Shown in pieces: positions 5,948 to 15,438 of a stretch of 64,000 nt of DNA; positions within the stretch are counted from its first letter, which is position 1, and the number at the start of each line of letters is the position of its first letter. The DNA lies in assembly GCF_018122655.1 (NCBI RefSeq), contig NZ_JAGRQC010000001.1:682001-746000 (forward strand), given 5' to 3'. The notes under the pieces are model-generated. The model saw only the letters and a program-made list of their open reading frames with translations. It ran no database searches and was not told the DNA's origin. The translations under genes and the position numbers were made by a program. The DNA is from Stakelama marina (GTDB lineage Bacteria; Pseudomonadota; Alphaproteobacteria; Sphingomonadales; Sphingomonadaceae).

Positions 5948-8754
5948 TCCTTCTCCTCGTCGTCGCCCGATTCGTCGACGCGCTCGTCCATCGTCTCCGG
6001 CCCGGTGCCGTCATCGACGCGGATCGCGGCCTCCGATCCGTCGGGCGAAGCGTTTTCCGCCCGTTCTTCGGCCACCAACGCCTCGGCCTCGTTTTCGGGT
6101 TCCTCTTCCTCGTCGATGCGTGCGGCGGAGACGACATGCTCGCCCTCCGCGACGCGGAAGATGGTTACGCCCTGCGTGTTGCGGCCGGCGATGCGAATGT
6201 CGCCGACGGTCGTGCGGATGAGCTTCGCCTGATCGGTGACGAGCATCAGCTGCTCGCCATTATGCGCGGGGAAGCTGGCGACGACGGGGCCGTTGCGATC
6301 GGACATCACGATGTTGGTGATGCCCTGACCACCGCGGCCGGTGCGGCGATATTCATAGGCGCTGGTGCGCTTGCCATAGCCGTTGGCAGTGACCGTGAGG
6401 ATGAATTCCTCGTCGCGCTCGAACTCGGCCATGCGTTCGGGCGACAGCGTGACTTCACGGTCGCCTTCCTTCCACGGCGCGGCCTTCAGATAGGCGTCGC
6501 GTTCCTCGGTCGAGGATTCGACGCCCTTGAGGATCGACATCGAGATCACCTGGTCGTCGCCGAGCAGGCGGATGCCGCGCACGCCCGTCGAGGTGCGGCT
6601 CTGGAACTCGCGCACATCGGTCGAGGCGAAGCGGATCGCCTTGCCGTCGCGCGTGGCAAGCAGCACGTCGTCGGTCTCGGTAAGAAGTTTGACGCTGATC
6701 AGCCGGTCGCTGCTGTCGTCGTCGAAGCGCATTGCGATCTTGCCGTTCGACGGCACGTTGGTGAACGCGTCCATCGAATTGCGGCGAACGGTGCCCTCGG
6801 CGGTGGCGAACATGACGTGAAGGTTCGCCCACTCCGCCTCATCCTCGGGCAGCGGAAGGACGGTCGAGATGACCTCACCATTGGCGAGCGGCAGCAGGTT
6901 GACCATCGGCCGTCCGCGCGTGGCGGGGCCGCCTTCGGGCAGGCGCCACACCTTCATCCGGTACACCTTGCCATGCGTCGAGAAGAACAGCACCGGCGTA
7001 TGGGTCGAGGTGACGAAGAGCGAGGTGATTGCGTCCTCGTCCTTGGTCGCCATGCCGGCGCGTCCCTTGCCGCCGCGTTTTTGCGCGCGGAAGGTGTCGA
7101 GCGGGGTGCGCTTGATATAGCCCTGCATGGTCACGGTGACGACCATGTCCTCGCGCTCGATCAGATCCTCGTCCTCGATCCCGTCGGCGGCGGCGGTGAT
7201 CTCGGTCTTGCGCGGGGTGGCGAATTCGTCGCGCACCGCCATCAGCTCGCCGCGCATCACTTCGTAAAGCTTGGCGCGGTTGGCGAGGATTTCGAGCAAT
7301 TCGGCGATCGATTCGGCAAGCTTCGCCAGTTCGTCGCCGATCTCGTCGCGGCCAAGCGCGGTCAGGCGGTGGAGGCGAAGGTCGAGGATCGCGCGGACCT
7401 GCGCTTCGGACAGCGTGTAGGTGTCGCCCTCGACCTCATGCTCGACCGCTTCGACGAGGCGGATATAGCCGGCGATTTCGGCGATCGGCCATTCGCGCGC
7501 GAGCAAGGCGGCGCGGGCTTCGGCGGGCGATGCCGAACCGCGGATGATGCGCACGACCTCGTCGAGATTGGTGACCGCGATGACGAGGCCGAGCAAGACG
7601 TGCGCCCGGTCGCGGGCCTTGGCGAGTTCGTATTTCGAACGGCGGGTGATGACCTGCTCGCGAAACTCGATGAACGCCTCGAGAATTTCGCGCAGGTTGA
7701 GCAGTTCGGGGCGGCCGCCGCGGATCGCCAGCATGTTGGCGGCGAAGCTCGACTGTGCCGGCGTGTGGCGCCAGAGCTGGTTGAGAACGACCTCGGGCGT
7801 GGCGTCGCGCTTGAGGTCGATGACGATGCGCACGCCTTCGCGGTTCGATTCGTCGCGGATGTCGGAAACGCCTTCGATCCGCTTGTCCTTGGCGGCCTCG
7901 GCGATCTTTTCGACCAGCCCGGCCTTGCCGACCTGATAAGGGATTTCGGTGAGCACGATCGAGCGCCGGTCGCCGCGTGCCTCTACGTCATAGCGCGAGC
8001 GCAGCATCACCGATCCGCGCCCCGTCATATAGGCCGAGCGCGCACCCGAGCGGCCGAGCATCAGCGCGCCGGTCGGGAAGTCGGGGCCGGGGACGATTTC
8101 CTGCAGCGCCTCGTCGGTCAGCACCTCGCCGCCCGTCTTCGCATCGACGATGGCGAGGCAGGCATTCATCACTTCGCCCAGATTGTGCGGCGGGACGTTG
8201 GTCGCCATGCCGACCGCGATGCCGCCCGCGCCGTTGACGAGCAGGTTGGGAAAGCGCGCCGGCAGTACCTGCGGTTCGCTTTCGGTCGAGTCGTAGTTGG
8301 GCTGAAAATCGACCGTATCCTTGTCGAGATCGGTCAGCAGCTCGTTCGCAACCTTGGCCAGCCGCGCTTCGGTGTAACGCATCGCGGCCGGCGGATCGGG
8401 GTCCATCGAACCGAAATTGCCCTGGCCGTCGATCAACGGCACGCGCATCGACCAGTCCTGCGTCATACGCGCCAATGCGTCGTAGATCGCGGTGTCGCCG
8501 TGCGGGTGATATTTACCGATCACGTCACCGACGATGCGCGCCGACTTGCGATACCCGCGATTGTAGAAAAAGCCGCTTTCGCTGGCCGAATAGAGGATGC
8601 GGCGATGCACGGGCTTCAGGCCGTCGCGGACATCGGGCAGCGCGCGCGCCACGATCACCGACATGGCATAGTCGAGATAGCTCGACTTCATTTCCTCGAC
8701 GAGGCTGATGGGGGAAATGTCCGAAGGGTCGGCGAGTACGGTCTCGTCGGTCAA
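5944..8754 (-). CDS. gyrA: DNA gyrase subunit A
   Basis: 936 residues; with GyrB it introduces negative supercoils. The winged-helix/tower core comes first, with active-site Tyr127 in [10 protein letters not shown]. The quinolone region reads [15 protein letters not shown], so the residue equivalent to E. coli Ser83 is Thr88. The GyrA box is QKRGGKG (558-564; consensus QRRGGKG), followed by the beta-pinwheel C-terminal domain. This carries an insertion of about 35 residues (around [16 protein letters not shown]) of the kind seen in alphaproteobacteria. About 60 very acidic residues end the protein. The start is TTG at 8754; the next in-frame ATG (residue 22) would remove the conserved N-terminal arm. 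No strong ribosome site is seen. Confidence 0.97.
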   Translation of the reverse strand: MTDETVLADPSDISPISLVEEMKSSYLDYAMSVIVARALPDVRDGLKPVHRRILYSASESGFFYNRGYRKSARIVGDVIGKYHPHGDTAIYDALARMTQDWSMRVPLIDGQGNFGSMDPDPPAAMRYTEARLAKVANELLTDLDKDTVDFQPNYDSTESEPQVLPARFPNLLVNGAGGIAVGMATNVPPHNLGEVMNACLAIVDAKTGGEVLTDEALQEIVPGPDFPTGALMLGRSGARSAYMTGRGSVMLRSRYDVEARGDRRSIVLTEIPYQVGKAGLVEKIAEAAKDKRIEGVSDIRDESNREGVRIVIDLKRDATPEVVLNQLWRHTPAQSSFAANMLAIRGGRPELLNLREILEAFIEFREQVITRRSKYELAKARDRAHVLLGLVIAVTNLDEVVRIIRGSASPAEARAALLAREWPIAEIAGYIRLVEAVEHEVEGDTYTLSEAQVRAILDLRLHRLTALGRDEIGDELAKLAESIAELLEILANRAKLYEVMRGELMAVRDEFATPRKTEITAAADGIEDEDLIEREDMVVTVTMQGYIKRTPLDTFRAQKRGGKGRAGMATKDEDAITSLFVTSTHTPVLFFSTHGKVYRMKVWRLPEGGPATRGRPMVNLLPLANGEVISTVLPLPEDEAEWANLHVMFATAEGTVRRNSMDAFTNVPSNGKIAMRFDDDSSDRLISVKLLTETDDVLLATRDGKAIRFASTDVREFQSRTSTGVRGIRLLGDDQVISMSILKGVESSTEERDAYLKAAPWKEGDREVTLSPERMAEFERDEEFILTVTANGYGKRTSAYEYRRTGRGGQGITNIVMSDRNGPVVASFPAHNGEQLMLVTDQAKLIRTTVGDIRIAGRNTQGVTIFRVAEGEHVVSAARIDEEEEPENEAEALVAEERAENASPDGSEAAIRVDDGTGPETMDERVDESGDDEEKE

Positions 8755-8819
8755 GATTTCAGGCTTTCAGCTAGTGATTCAGATGATCGGTCGGGTCTAG
8801 CGGCTTGGGCCGCAATTGT

Positions 8820-8847
8820 CACGCGCGCGTACATACGCGCACGCGCG
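8820..8847. other. 28-bp alternating purine-pyrimidine tract upstream of gyrA
   Basis: From 8820 to 8847 pyrimidine and purine alternate without a break (CACGCGCGCGTACATACGCG and on), including an inverted repeat GCGCGTA-CA-TACGCGC. Such tracts can flip to Z-DNA or cruciform under negative supercoiling. It lies about 65 bases upstream of the gyrA start codon, in the gyrA/SDR intergenic region. A small hairpin GCGGCTTGGGCCGC lies between the tract and gyrA. Confidence 0.5.
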
Positions 8848-8874
8848 AGCGAGCGCGATGGATGCCGCCTGTGG

Positions 8875-9573
8875 TCAGGGTTGGATTTCCTCGCCGTCCC
8901 AGGCGAACAGCTTGCCCGAATCCGACGGCTTCAGCCCGTCGATCACGTCGAGAAGCTGCAGCGCGGCGCGGTCGGGATCGAACAGCTTGCCCGGTGCGAC
9001 ATTGCCCTGAAACGGCTTCGACAGCGCGGTATCGACCGTGCCCGGGTGCAGTCCGACGACGATCGACCGGCTGTTCGAGCGTCTGGCCTCGATCGCGGTC
9101 GAACGGATCAGCATGTTGAGCGCGGCTTTCGAGGCGCGATAGCCGTACCAGCCGCCAAGTCCGTTATCGGAAATGCTGCCGACCCGCGCCGAGAGCGCTG
9201 CGAAGACGGGCTTTCCGGCCGAGGGCATCAGCGGGACGAAGTGCTTGGCGACGAGCGCGGGACCGATCGCGTTGACCGCGAATTGTTGCGCCAGCCAGGC
9301 CGCATCGAGTTCCTTCAGCGCACGCTCCGGTCCGCGCTCGGCAGTATGAAGCAGCCCGGTCGCAACGAGGATCAGGTCGGGCGGCGGCCCCTTGGCCAGC
9401 TGGGCGGCCGCGGCGGCAATGCTGTCTTCGTCGGTGAGGTCGATATGGGCGTCGCCGTCGAACGAGCGGGCGAAGCGCCAGACGCGCTGATATTCGTCTT
9501 CTTCCGCCAGCGCCTGCGCCAGCGCGGCGCCGATGCCGCCCGACGCGCCGATGATGACGGCCGATCCGCTCAT
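8875..9573 (-). CDS. SDR family NAD(P)-dependent oxidoreductase
   Basis: 232 residues. The Rossmann start VIIGASGGIG (residues 6-15) and the YxxxK catalytic pair in GWYGYRASKAALNM are present, with the usual LHPGTVDT strand after it. The N-terminal part resembles the C-factor/CsgA-like SDRs: short, with aspartates after the second strand (HIDLTDEDS). The substrate is unknown. Its start overlaps the stop of yaaA (ATGA), so the two are co-translated. It ends 120 bases before gyrA, on the same strand. Confidence 0.88.
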   Translation of the reverse strand: MSGSAVIIGASGGIGAALAQALAEEDEYQRVWRFARSFDGDAHIDLTDEDSIAAAAAQLAKGPPPDLILVATGLLHTAERGPERALKELDAAWLAQQFAVNAIGPALVAKHFVPLMPSAGKPVFAALSARVGSISDNGLGGWYGYRASKAALNMLIRSTAIEARRSNSRSIVVGLHPGTVDTALSKPFQGNVAPGKLFDPDRAALQLLDVIDGLKPSDSGKLFAWDGEEIQP

Positions 9574-10328
9574 GCGCGGAGGAACTGCCAGTGATTCCCG
9601 GTGCTGGTTTCCGCGTCGAAGCGATATCCGTCGCTGTCGAACCCCTTCATCGCCTCGACGTCGGTGATGCGGTTTTCGCACATCCAGCGCGCCATCATTC
9701 CGCGTGCCTTCTTGGCGTAGAAGCTGATGATCCGCGGGCCGTTCGGGCCGGGATCGCGGAAATCGACGTTGACCACGCGCACCGTATCGGGAAGCTTGCC
9801 AGAAACGGCGCTCCAATATTCCTTGCTCGCGAGGTTGAGCACCGCGCCTGATTCTTCCGCCGCAACATCGTCGGCAAGCGCATCGGCGATCCGGCCCCGC
9901 CAATAGTCGTACAGCGTCTTTGCGCGGCCCGGCGCCCATTTGGTGCCCATTTCGAGCCGATATGGCCGCATCGTGTCGAATGGGCGCAGCAGTCCGTACA
10001 GCCCGGACAGGATGCGGACATGATCCTGTGCGAAATCGATCGCCGGACGGTCGAGCGACTGGACCTCGAACCCGGTATAGACATCGCCCGCAAAGGCGAA
10101 CAGCGCGGGGCGTTCGGGCAGTTCGCCGAATTCGCGGAATCGCCTGGCGTTCAGGTCGGCGAGCTTGTCCGAAATGTGCATGAGCTCGGAAAGCCGCTTC
10201 TTGCCGAGCTTTGCCGCCGAACCGGCAAGCTTCTCAGCATCTTGTGCAAAGCGGGGCGAGCTGGGGGCGATATCGGGTAGCGCCGATTCGAAATCGAGCG
10301 TCTTGGCAGGAGAAAGTACTGCGATCAT
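9570..10328 (-). CDS. yaaA: YaaA/UPF0246 family peroxide-stress protein
   Basis: 252 residues, the normal family length. The diagnostic N-terminus IAVLSPAKTLDFES is intact, as are HISDKLADLNARRF, AGDVYTGF, the LSGLYGLLRPFDTMRPYRLEMG block and the C-terminal FYAKKARGMMARW. E. coli YaaA is induced by OxyR and lowers free intracellular iron during peroxide stress; a DNA-binding helix-hairpin-helix-like fold has been described for the family. ATG 10328 is chosen because it gives the conserved N-terminus exactly; the frame continues upstream for 20 non-conserved codons. It is coupled to the SDR gene downstream. Confidence 0.93.
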   Translation of the reverse strand: MIAVLSPAKTLDFESALPDIAPSSPRFAQDAEKLAGSAAKLGKKRLSELMHISDKLADLNARRFREFGELPERPALFAFAGDVYTGFEVQSLDRPAIDFAQDHVRILSGLYGLLRPFDTMRPYRLEMGTKWAPGRAKTLYDYWRGRIADALADDVAAEESGAVLNLASKEYWSAVSGKLPDTVRVVNVDFRDPGPNGPRIISFYAKKARGMMARWMCENRITDVEAMKGFDSDGYRFDAETSTGNHWQFLRA

Positions 10329-10501
10329 GGCCGATGCCCTAGCCGCGGTTCGGCATGTCGTCAAAGCGATGCAACCCGTCGCGTTCAAAGGACGTTCAGC
10401 CAGCGCCGGCTATAACCACGGGTGCTTGGCTTGTATGGCGCCGTAACGATCTTTAAGTCAGCGCCTCGTCAAGCGCACCCTGCAACAGGAGAGTAATCAG
10501 C

Positions 10502-11803
10502 ATGAAATTCGTATCGAAGGCCGCGATGGCCGCGGCCCTTGCCGTCGGCATGACGGCCGCCGTTTCCGTCCCGCCGGCCTTTGCCAAGCAGGACAAGAAG
10601 GAAGAGGCTCCGCTAAAGGTCGGCAAGGAATTCCGTGTCGAGGCATTGGCCGCGCAAAAGGCGCTTCAGGCCAATGACAATGCGACGGCCAAGGCGCATC
10701 TCGAAAAGGCCGCACCGCTGGCCAAGACAGATGACGAGAAATATTTCCTGGCAACGCTGAGTCTGCCGCTCGCCGCGCGCGAAGGCGATCAGCAGGCCAT
10801 GCAGAGCGCGCTGAAGACGCTTGTTGCAAGTCCGCGGGTGTCTGACGCCGACAAGGGCAAGTATAATTTCTATCTCGCCCGGATCGCGATGAACACCGAC
10901 AAGGATGCGCAGGCGGCGCAGACCTATCTCGATCAGGCGAAGGCGCTTGGTTACACCGATCCCGAAATGGCGCTGTTCGAGGCCAGCCTCGCCGGCAAGA
11001 ACGGCGATCCCGCAAAGGCGCTCGGCGCGCTCGACCAGGCGATTTCGGCACAGGTTCAGGCCGGCAAGAAACCGTCGGAAGATCTGTACAAATACGGTGT
11101 CGCCCAGGCGTATAAGAGCAAGAACGACGCTGAGACGATGAAGTGGCTGAAGCGCTGGATCGTCGCCTATCCGTCGCCGGAAAACTGGCGCCAGGTGATC
11201 GGCGTCTATCGCCAGAATGCCGACAAGGGCAATCTGCCCAAGGCCGACCAGCTCGACCTGTTCCGCCTGATGCGCGCGACGGATTCGCTGGCGAGCGAGC
11301 GCGACTATTTCGAATATGCGAACCTCGCGAACAACAGCGGTCTTCCCTATGAAGCGAAAACCGTGATCGATGCGGGTCGCGCCAGCGGCAAGCTTCCGGC
11401 CGACCAGCGTTCGGTGAACGAAGTCTATTCCTCGGCCAATGCCTCGATCAAGCAGGACACCTCGCTTGCCACGCTCGAGAAGCAGGCGCTTGCCGCCAGC
11501 AACGGCAAGCTCGCCCGCCAGACGGGTGATGCGTACCTTGCCAAGGATAATTACGCCAAGGCGATCGAGCTGTACAAAGCCGCTCTGTCGAAGGGCGGGG
11601 TCGACAACAATGTCGTGAACACGCGGCTTGGCATCGCACTCGCCGATTCGGGTGATCTGGCACAGGCTCAGGCGGCGTTCGACGCCGTGCAGGCGACCGG
11701 CGCGCGCGCCGATATCGTCGGCCTGTGGGAAACGTGGCTGAAGTCGAAGACCGGTGCGTCGGCATCGACTTCGGCGGCCGCACCGGCTCCGGCCGGCGGC
11801 TGA
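10502..11803 (+). CDS. Secreted tetratricopeptide-repeat protein
   Basis: 433 residues. A Sec signal peptide (about 1-28, ending PPAFA-K) is followed by an alpha-helical, Ala/Lys-rich protein with TPR-like repeats (for example around 37-70, 110-145, 150-185 and 345-400, where YLAKDNYAKAIELYKAAL is the clearest). It ends in a low-complexity Ala/Pro/Gly tail. It probably resides in the periplasm. The gene has a good ribosome site (AGGAGAG) and ends at a strong terminator, so it is a single-gene unit and probably well expressed. No enzymatic motif is visible; TPR proteins usually scaffold protein complexes. Confidence 0.85.
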   Translation: MKFVSKAAMAAALAVGMTAAVSVPPAFAKQDKKEEAPLKVGKEFRVEALAAQKALQANDNATAKAHLEKAAPLAKTDDEKYFLATLSLPLAAREGDQQAMQSALKTLVASPRVSDADKGKYNFYLARIAMNTDKDAQAAQTYLDQAKALGYTDPEMALFEASLAGKNGDPAKALGALDQAISAQVQAGKKPSEDLYKYGVAQAYKSKNDAETMKWLKRWIVAYPSPENWRQVIGVYRQNADKGNLPKADQLDLFRLMRATDSLASERDYFEYANLANNSGLPYEAKTVIDAGRASGKLPADQRSVNEVYSSANASIKQDTSLATLEKQALAASNGKLARQTGDAYLAKDNYAKAIELYKAALSKGGVDNNVVNTRLGIALADSGDLAQAQAAFDAVQATGARADIVGLWETWLKSKTGASASTSAAAPAPAGG

Positions 11804-11827
11804 TCCGGCTGAAAGACCAATGACGAA

Positions 11828-11863
11828 GGGGCAGCGGTTCGATCCGCTGCCCCTTTTTTTTTT
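11828..11863 (+). terminator. Strong rho-independent terminator
   Basis: GGGGCAGCGG, loop TTCGAT, CCGCTGCCCC (11828-11853, 10 perfect pairs), followed by ten consecutive T. It ends the TPR-protein transcript. The T-run touches the stop codon of the convergent Lrp-type gene. Confidence 0.95.
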
Positions 11864-12329
11864 AGATATCGGTGATCGGAATGCCGGGAAGCTGTTTCGA
11901 TGTGCGGATCGTCAGCGATGTCTTCACGCTGGTGACGTTGGGTGCGGTGGTAAGCCGCGTCGTCAGCAGTTCCTGAAAGCTCTTGAGATCGGTCGACACG
12001 ATCTTGAGGATGAAGTCGATCTCGCCATTGAGCATATGGCATTCGCGGACCTCTGGGATGCCCGCGACATGTTCCTCGAACGCATCGAGGTCGCTTTCGG
12101 CCTGGCTGCGCAGGCTGACCATTGCGAAGACGGTGATCGTATAGCCCATCGCCAGCGCATCGAGTTCGGCGTGATAGCCGTGGATCGCGCCTTCCTCTTC
12201 GAGCGCGCGCACGCGGCGCAGGCAGGGCGGGGCGGTCAGGCCGACGCGTTCGGCCAGTTCGACATTGGTCATCCGCCCATCGTCCTGAAGCAGCGCCATG
12301 ATCTGCCGGTCGATCCGGTCGAACGCCAT
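11862..12329 (-). CDS. Lrp/AsnC family transcriptional regulator
   Basis: 155 residues, the usual length. The N-terminal helix-turn-helix FDRIDRQIMALLQDDGRMTNVELAERVGLTAPPCLRRVRALEEEGAI is typical of Lrp. The C-terminal RAM ligand domain includes VRECHMLNGEIDFILKIVSTDLKSFQELL. Such proteins form octamers and respond to amino acids. Start 12329 is preceded by GGGGGAA. The upstream gap to 12480 is the likely promoter of this gene and of the divergent kinase. Close relatives in alphaproteobacteria often control amino-acid catabolism or export, but no such gene is adjacent. Confidence 0.93.
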   Translation of the reverse strand: MAFDRIDRQIMALLQDDGRMTNVELAERVGLTAPPCLRRVRALEEEGAIHGYHAELDALAMGYTITVFAMVSLRSQAESDLDAFEEHVAGIPEVRECHMLNGEIDFILKIVSTDLKSFQELLTTRLTTAPNVTSVKTSLTIRTSKQLPGIPITDI

Positions 12330-12480
12330 TGTAAATTCCCCCAGTTAATTGCTTTTGGTCTTAAAGGTCGCGTACAGCATAAGATAATTACGCGCAAACG
12401 CAATTGTCCCACAATGCAACGTGGCGAAAATCCCGGTTTCGGTACGCGCCGCAGGGGGTTAAAGACCGGTTACGGCGCGG

Positions 12481-14265
12481 ATGGTCGCGGCGGTTGCGGA
12501 AAGGCGGACCTTGCGCTTCGACGACGTCATGGAAACCGTTCTGGCAGCCGACGTCTCGACCGATTTCGGGCGGCAGTCGCTGTGGCGACAGCTTGTCGAC
12601 CTGATCGGGCGCCGCCGCGTTTCGCCTACCGAAGAAGCGATCAGCAAGCTGCATGAAATCCGCGATCAGGTGCCGGCCGCCGTGCGCGCGGCAAGCGCTC
12701 GCGCACTGGAACATGCCAATCCGCCGCGTGCGCTGGTCATGCTGTTCGCGGGCGACGCGCTGAATGTGGCGCTGCCCGTGCTGCGCAGCGCGCGGCTGAC
12801 CTCGGAAGAATGGATCGCGCTGCTGCCGACGCTTACGCCGCCGGCCCGCTCCATCCTGCGCAACCGGCGCGATCTGGGGCCCAAGGTGCGCCGCGCGCTT
12901 GAGAGTTTCGGCGCGTCGGATTTCGTGCTTGGCGACGAAAGCGCCGAAGCGTTGGTGCGAGGCGATGCGTCTGCGGCTTCGGAAAGCGAAGAAATCGCAG
13001 AGGAGGTCGCGCCGATTGCCGAGGGGCCGCGTTCTCCATTCCAGCCATTTGGCGACGTTACGCGCGGCTTGCCCTTCGTGAACGAAGCGATGCGCACCGC
13101 GCGCCGGGACAAGCGCGCCGGTAACGACACGACGTCGGATGCCCCAAATGAGGGCGGCAAGGAGGAGCGCGGGCCGTTTCGGATCGCCGACGTCGTCGCG
13201 CGGATCGAGGCGTATCGCCGCGAACGCGACGAGGGCAAGCACGATACGCGGCGCCCCGTTCCGCAAGCCGCCCATTTCCGTTTCGAATGCGATGCAAGCG
13301 GGCTTGTCCGCTGGGTCGATGGTGTCGAACGCGAGGCGATGATCGGCCTGTCGCTGGTGCAGCCGGGCACTGACGGCGTGTCGCGCGCCGATGCGACCGC
13401 CGCCGGCGCGTTCCGCAGGCGTTCGGCATTCACCGATGCGCGATTGATCGTCGAGGGACGGTCGAGCGCGGCGGGTGACTGGCTGATATCGGCCAAGCCG
13501 CTATTCGATCCGCGTAGCGGGCGCTTCGTCGGTTTTCGCGGCACCGCGCGGCGCCCGCGCGCGGACGAACGCGCCGAACCGCGCCGGACGCGTGCGGCGG
13601 CGCAATCGCTGCGTCAGCTTGTCCACGAACTGCGCACGCCGGCCGGCGCGATCAGCGGTTTTGCCGAGATGATTGAGGGGCAGCTGTTCGGCTCGGTGCC
13701 GGCTCCGTATCGCGAGCAGGCGGCCGATATCCGCGACGAGGCGAAAAAGCTGCTCGGTGTGATCGACGATCTCGACCTGGCGGCGCGGATCGAGGACGAA
13801 TCGCTCGACCTTCACGGCGGGAACGTCGCGTTGCAGCCGCTGTTCGACCGGATCGCAGACGATTTGCAGCCGCTTGTCGAACTTCGCGGCACCGAACTTG
13901 TGTTGCCCGCAACGGATTGCTCGGTCGCCGGCGATGGCCGCGCGGTCGAACGGTTGCTCGCACGGCTGCTCGCGACGCTGGTATCGGCGGCCGGCAAGGA
14001 TGACCGGATCGAAGCGGAAATCGGTGAGGATCGCGAGGAACAGGTCGTGATGACCTTTACCCGTCCGTCCGCGCTTCCGCCGCTCGGCGCGGCGGATGAC
14101 GAGGAATGCGAAGACCGGGCAATGCTCGGTACGGGCTTTTCGCTTCGGCTCGCGCGCAATCTCGCCAGAGAGATGGGCGGGGACCTTGGCTTTTCGTCGA
14201 AGTGCTTGACTTTGCGGCTGCCCGCCGCCGAGGATCGCGGAGTGGATCAGGCGCAAACCAACTGA
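12481..14265 (+). CDS. Histidine-kinase-like protein with degenerate ATP-binding domain
   Basis: 594 residues. The helical N-terminal region (1-150) resembles DUF2336-type sensor modules. A charged linker is followed by a PAS-like segment (about 265-360). A HisKA-type dimerisation helix carries LRQLVHELRTPAGAISGFAEMI, with His382 as the presumed phospho-acceptor. The C-terminal ATP-binding domain is poor: the N box has no Asn (AVERLLARLLATLV) and the DxGxG G1 box cannot be found. Only a G2-like GTGFSLRLARNLAREMGG remains. It may therefore be a phospho-relay or pseudokinase. The start is ATG 12481 without a clear ribosome site. The deacetylase gene follows 3 bases after its stop. Confidence 0.75.
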   Translation: MVAAVAERRTLRFDDVMETVLAADVSTDFGRQSLWRQLVDLIGRRRVSPTEEAISKLHEIRDQVPAAVRAASARALEHANPPRALVMLFAGDALNVALPVLRSARLTSEEWIALLPTLTPPARSILRNRRDLGPKVRRALESFGASDFVLGDESAEALVRGDASAASESEEIAEEVAPIAEGPRSPFQPFGDVTRGLPFVNEAMRTARRDKRAGNDTTSDAPNEGGKEERGPFRIADVVARIEAYRRERDEGKHDTRRPVPQAAHFRFECDASGLVRWVDGVEREAMIGLSLVQPGTDGVSRADATAAGAFRRRSAFTDARLIVEGRSSAAGDWLISAKPLFDPRSGRFVGFRGTARRPRADERAEPRRTRAAAQSLRQLVHELRTPAGAISGFAEMIEGQLFGSVPAPYREQAADIRDEAKKLLGVIDDLDLAARIEDESLDLHGGNVALQPLFDRIADDLQPLVELRGTELVLPATDCSVAGDGRAVERLLARLLATLVSAAGKDDRIEAEIGEDREEQVVMTFTRPSALPPLGAADDEECEDRAMLGTGFSLRLARNLAREMGGDLGFSSKCLTLRLPAAEDRGVDQAQTN

Positions 14266-14268
14266 GCG

Positions 14269-15291
14269 ATGCCGGACGCGCATGCGCCCCCAAATGGCGG
14301 GCACGATCCGTTGGTTTTTTCGACCCTAGCGGAAGCCGAAATACACTGGCCCGCCGATTTCGGCACGCGCTTCACGATCTTCGTCGATACCGAGGAAGAG
14401 TTCGACTGGCGCGGGCCATTCAGCCGTGAGGCGCGCGGAACGACTGCGATCGCGGCGCTGCCCGAGGCGCATCGAAGGCTGAGCGAAGCGGGTGCGGCGA
14501 TCACCTATCTGGTCGATCACCCGGTCGCGAGCGAGCCCCGGGCGCAGGAGATACTGGCGGATTTGCTGGACGACGGCCGGACCGGCATAGGCACGCAGCT
14601 TCATCCCTGGGTCAGCCCGCCGCACGATGAAGACGTGAATACCCGGAACAGCTTTCCCGGTAATCTTCCGCGCGAGCTTGAGGCGGCCAAGCTCGATATT
14701 CTCACGGACACAATCCGCAGTGCCTTCGGGCGATCGCCGCGAATCTATCGTGCGGGGCGCTATGGGATCGGGCCGAATACATTCACCCTGTTGGAAGCGC
14801 GCGGCTATCGGATCGATAGCTCGATGCGCGCCCGCTATTCCTATGCCGGGCAGGGCGGCCCCGATTTCAGCGCGGTCGGCAATGCCGCGTTTCGGGTCGG
14901 CGGGCTCGTCGAGCTGCCGCTGACGACGGTCTATACCGGCAGGCTCCGGCGATTTGCGCCGGGGCTGTATTCCGCGCTCGGTCATGTGCCGAAGGGGCGG
15001 GGGCTGTTTTCCCGGCTCGGCCTGTTGTCTCGTGTCGCGCTGACGCCCGAGGACATGCCGATCACCGACGCGCTCGAAGCGGTGCGCGTGGCAGTGGGCG
15101 AGGGGACCGGGCTGTTGAACTTCAGCTTCCACTCGCCCTCGGTCGCGCCGGGCTTTACACCCTATGTCCGCGACGCCGCCGATTTGCGCGAATTTTACCG
15201 CTGGTGGGATGCCGTTCTGGCGCTTCTCGCAAAGCTTGGCGTCCGCTCGGCGAGCGAAGCCGAACTTGTCGAGGCGATCGGGCAAAGCTGA
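14269..15291 (+). CDS. Polysaccharide-deacetylase family protein
   Basis: 340 residues without a signal peptide. The NodB-like barrel is indicated by RFTIFVDTEEEFDW (acidic metal-site motif), AAITYLVDHPVAS, GTQLHPWVSPP (His of the metal site), RIYRAGRYGIGPNTFTLLEARGY and FSFHSPSVAPGFTPY. This is the WalW-like subfamily linked to surface polysaccharide or wall-glycan clusters. It deacetylates an N-acetylated sugar polymer in principle, but the substrate is unknown. Three bases separate it from the kinase-like gene, so they are one operon. tRNA-CAU follows 46 bases downstream. Confidence 0.8.
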   Translation: MPDAHAPPNGGHDPLVFSTLAEAEIHWPADFGTRFTIFVDTEEEFDWRGPFSREARGTTAIAALPEAHRRLSEAGAAITYLVDHPVASEPRAQEILADLLDDGRTGIGTQLHPWVSPPHDEDVNTRNSFPGNLPRELEAAKLDILTDTIRSAFGRSPRIYRAGRYGIGPNTFTLLEARGYRIDSSMRARYSYAGQGGPDFSAVGNAAFRVGGLVELPLTTVYTGRLRRFAPGLYSALGHVPKGRGLFSRLGLLSRVALTPEDMPITDALEAVRVAVGEGTGLLNFSFHSPSVAPGFTPYVRDAADLREFYRWWDAVLALLAKLGVRSASEAELVEAIGQS

Positions 15292-15337
15292 CGCTTGCCC
15301 GATCGGACCCGCCTCGGCTATCGCGGCGGCGGCTAGT

Positions 15338-15414
15338 GGGCCTGTAGCTCAATTGGTTAGAGCTGGCCGCTCATAACGGCTAGGTTGCGGGTTCAAGTCC
15401 TGCCGGGCCCACCA
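15338..15414 (+). tRNA. tRNA with CAU anticodon, probably tRNA-Ile2 (lysidine-modified)
   Basis: A 77-base cloverleaf including an encoded CCA. Acceptor GGGCCTG pairs with CGGGCCC (one G-U), D arm GCTC/GAGC, anticodon stem GGCCG/CGGCT around loop CTCATAA, T arm GCGGG-TTCAAGT-CCTGC. The anticodon CAU is shared by initiator Met, elongator Met and Ile2. C4-G69 and C5-G68 are present and the elongator-Met features U27-A43/C28-G42 are absent. Both points favour recognition by TilS, so Ile2 reading AUA is preferred. It is not the initiator, because position 1 pairs normally. Confidence 0.9.
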
Positions 15415-15438
15415 GCCGCGCGCCGCGTTTCCGTGCGG

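Noticed and set aside
5896..9594. A 1232-codon open frame on the plus strand opposite gyrA and the SDR gene
   Set aside because: It is the antisense image of gyrA in high-GC DNA: Asp/Gly/Arg-biased, no domain, no ribosome site, and gyrA is certain.
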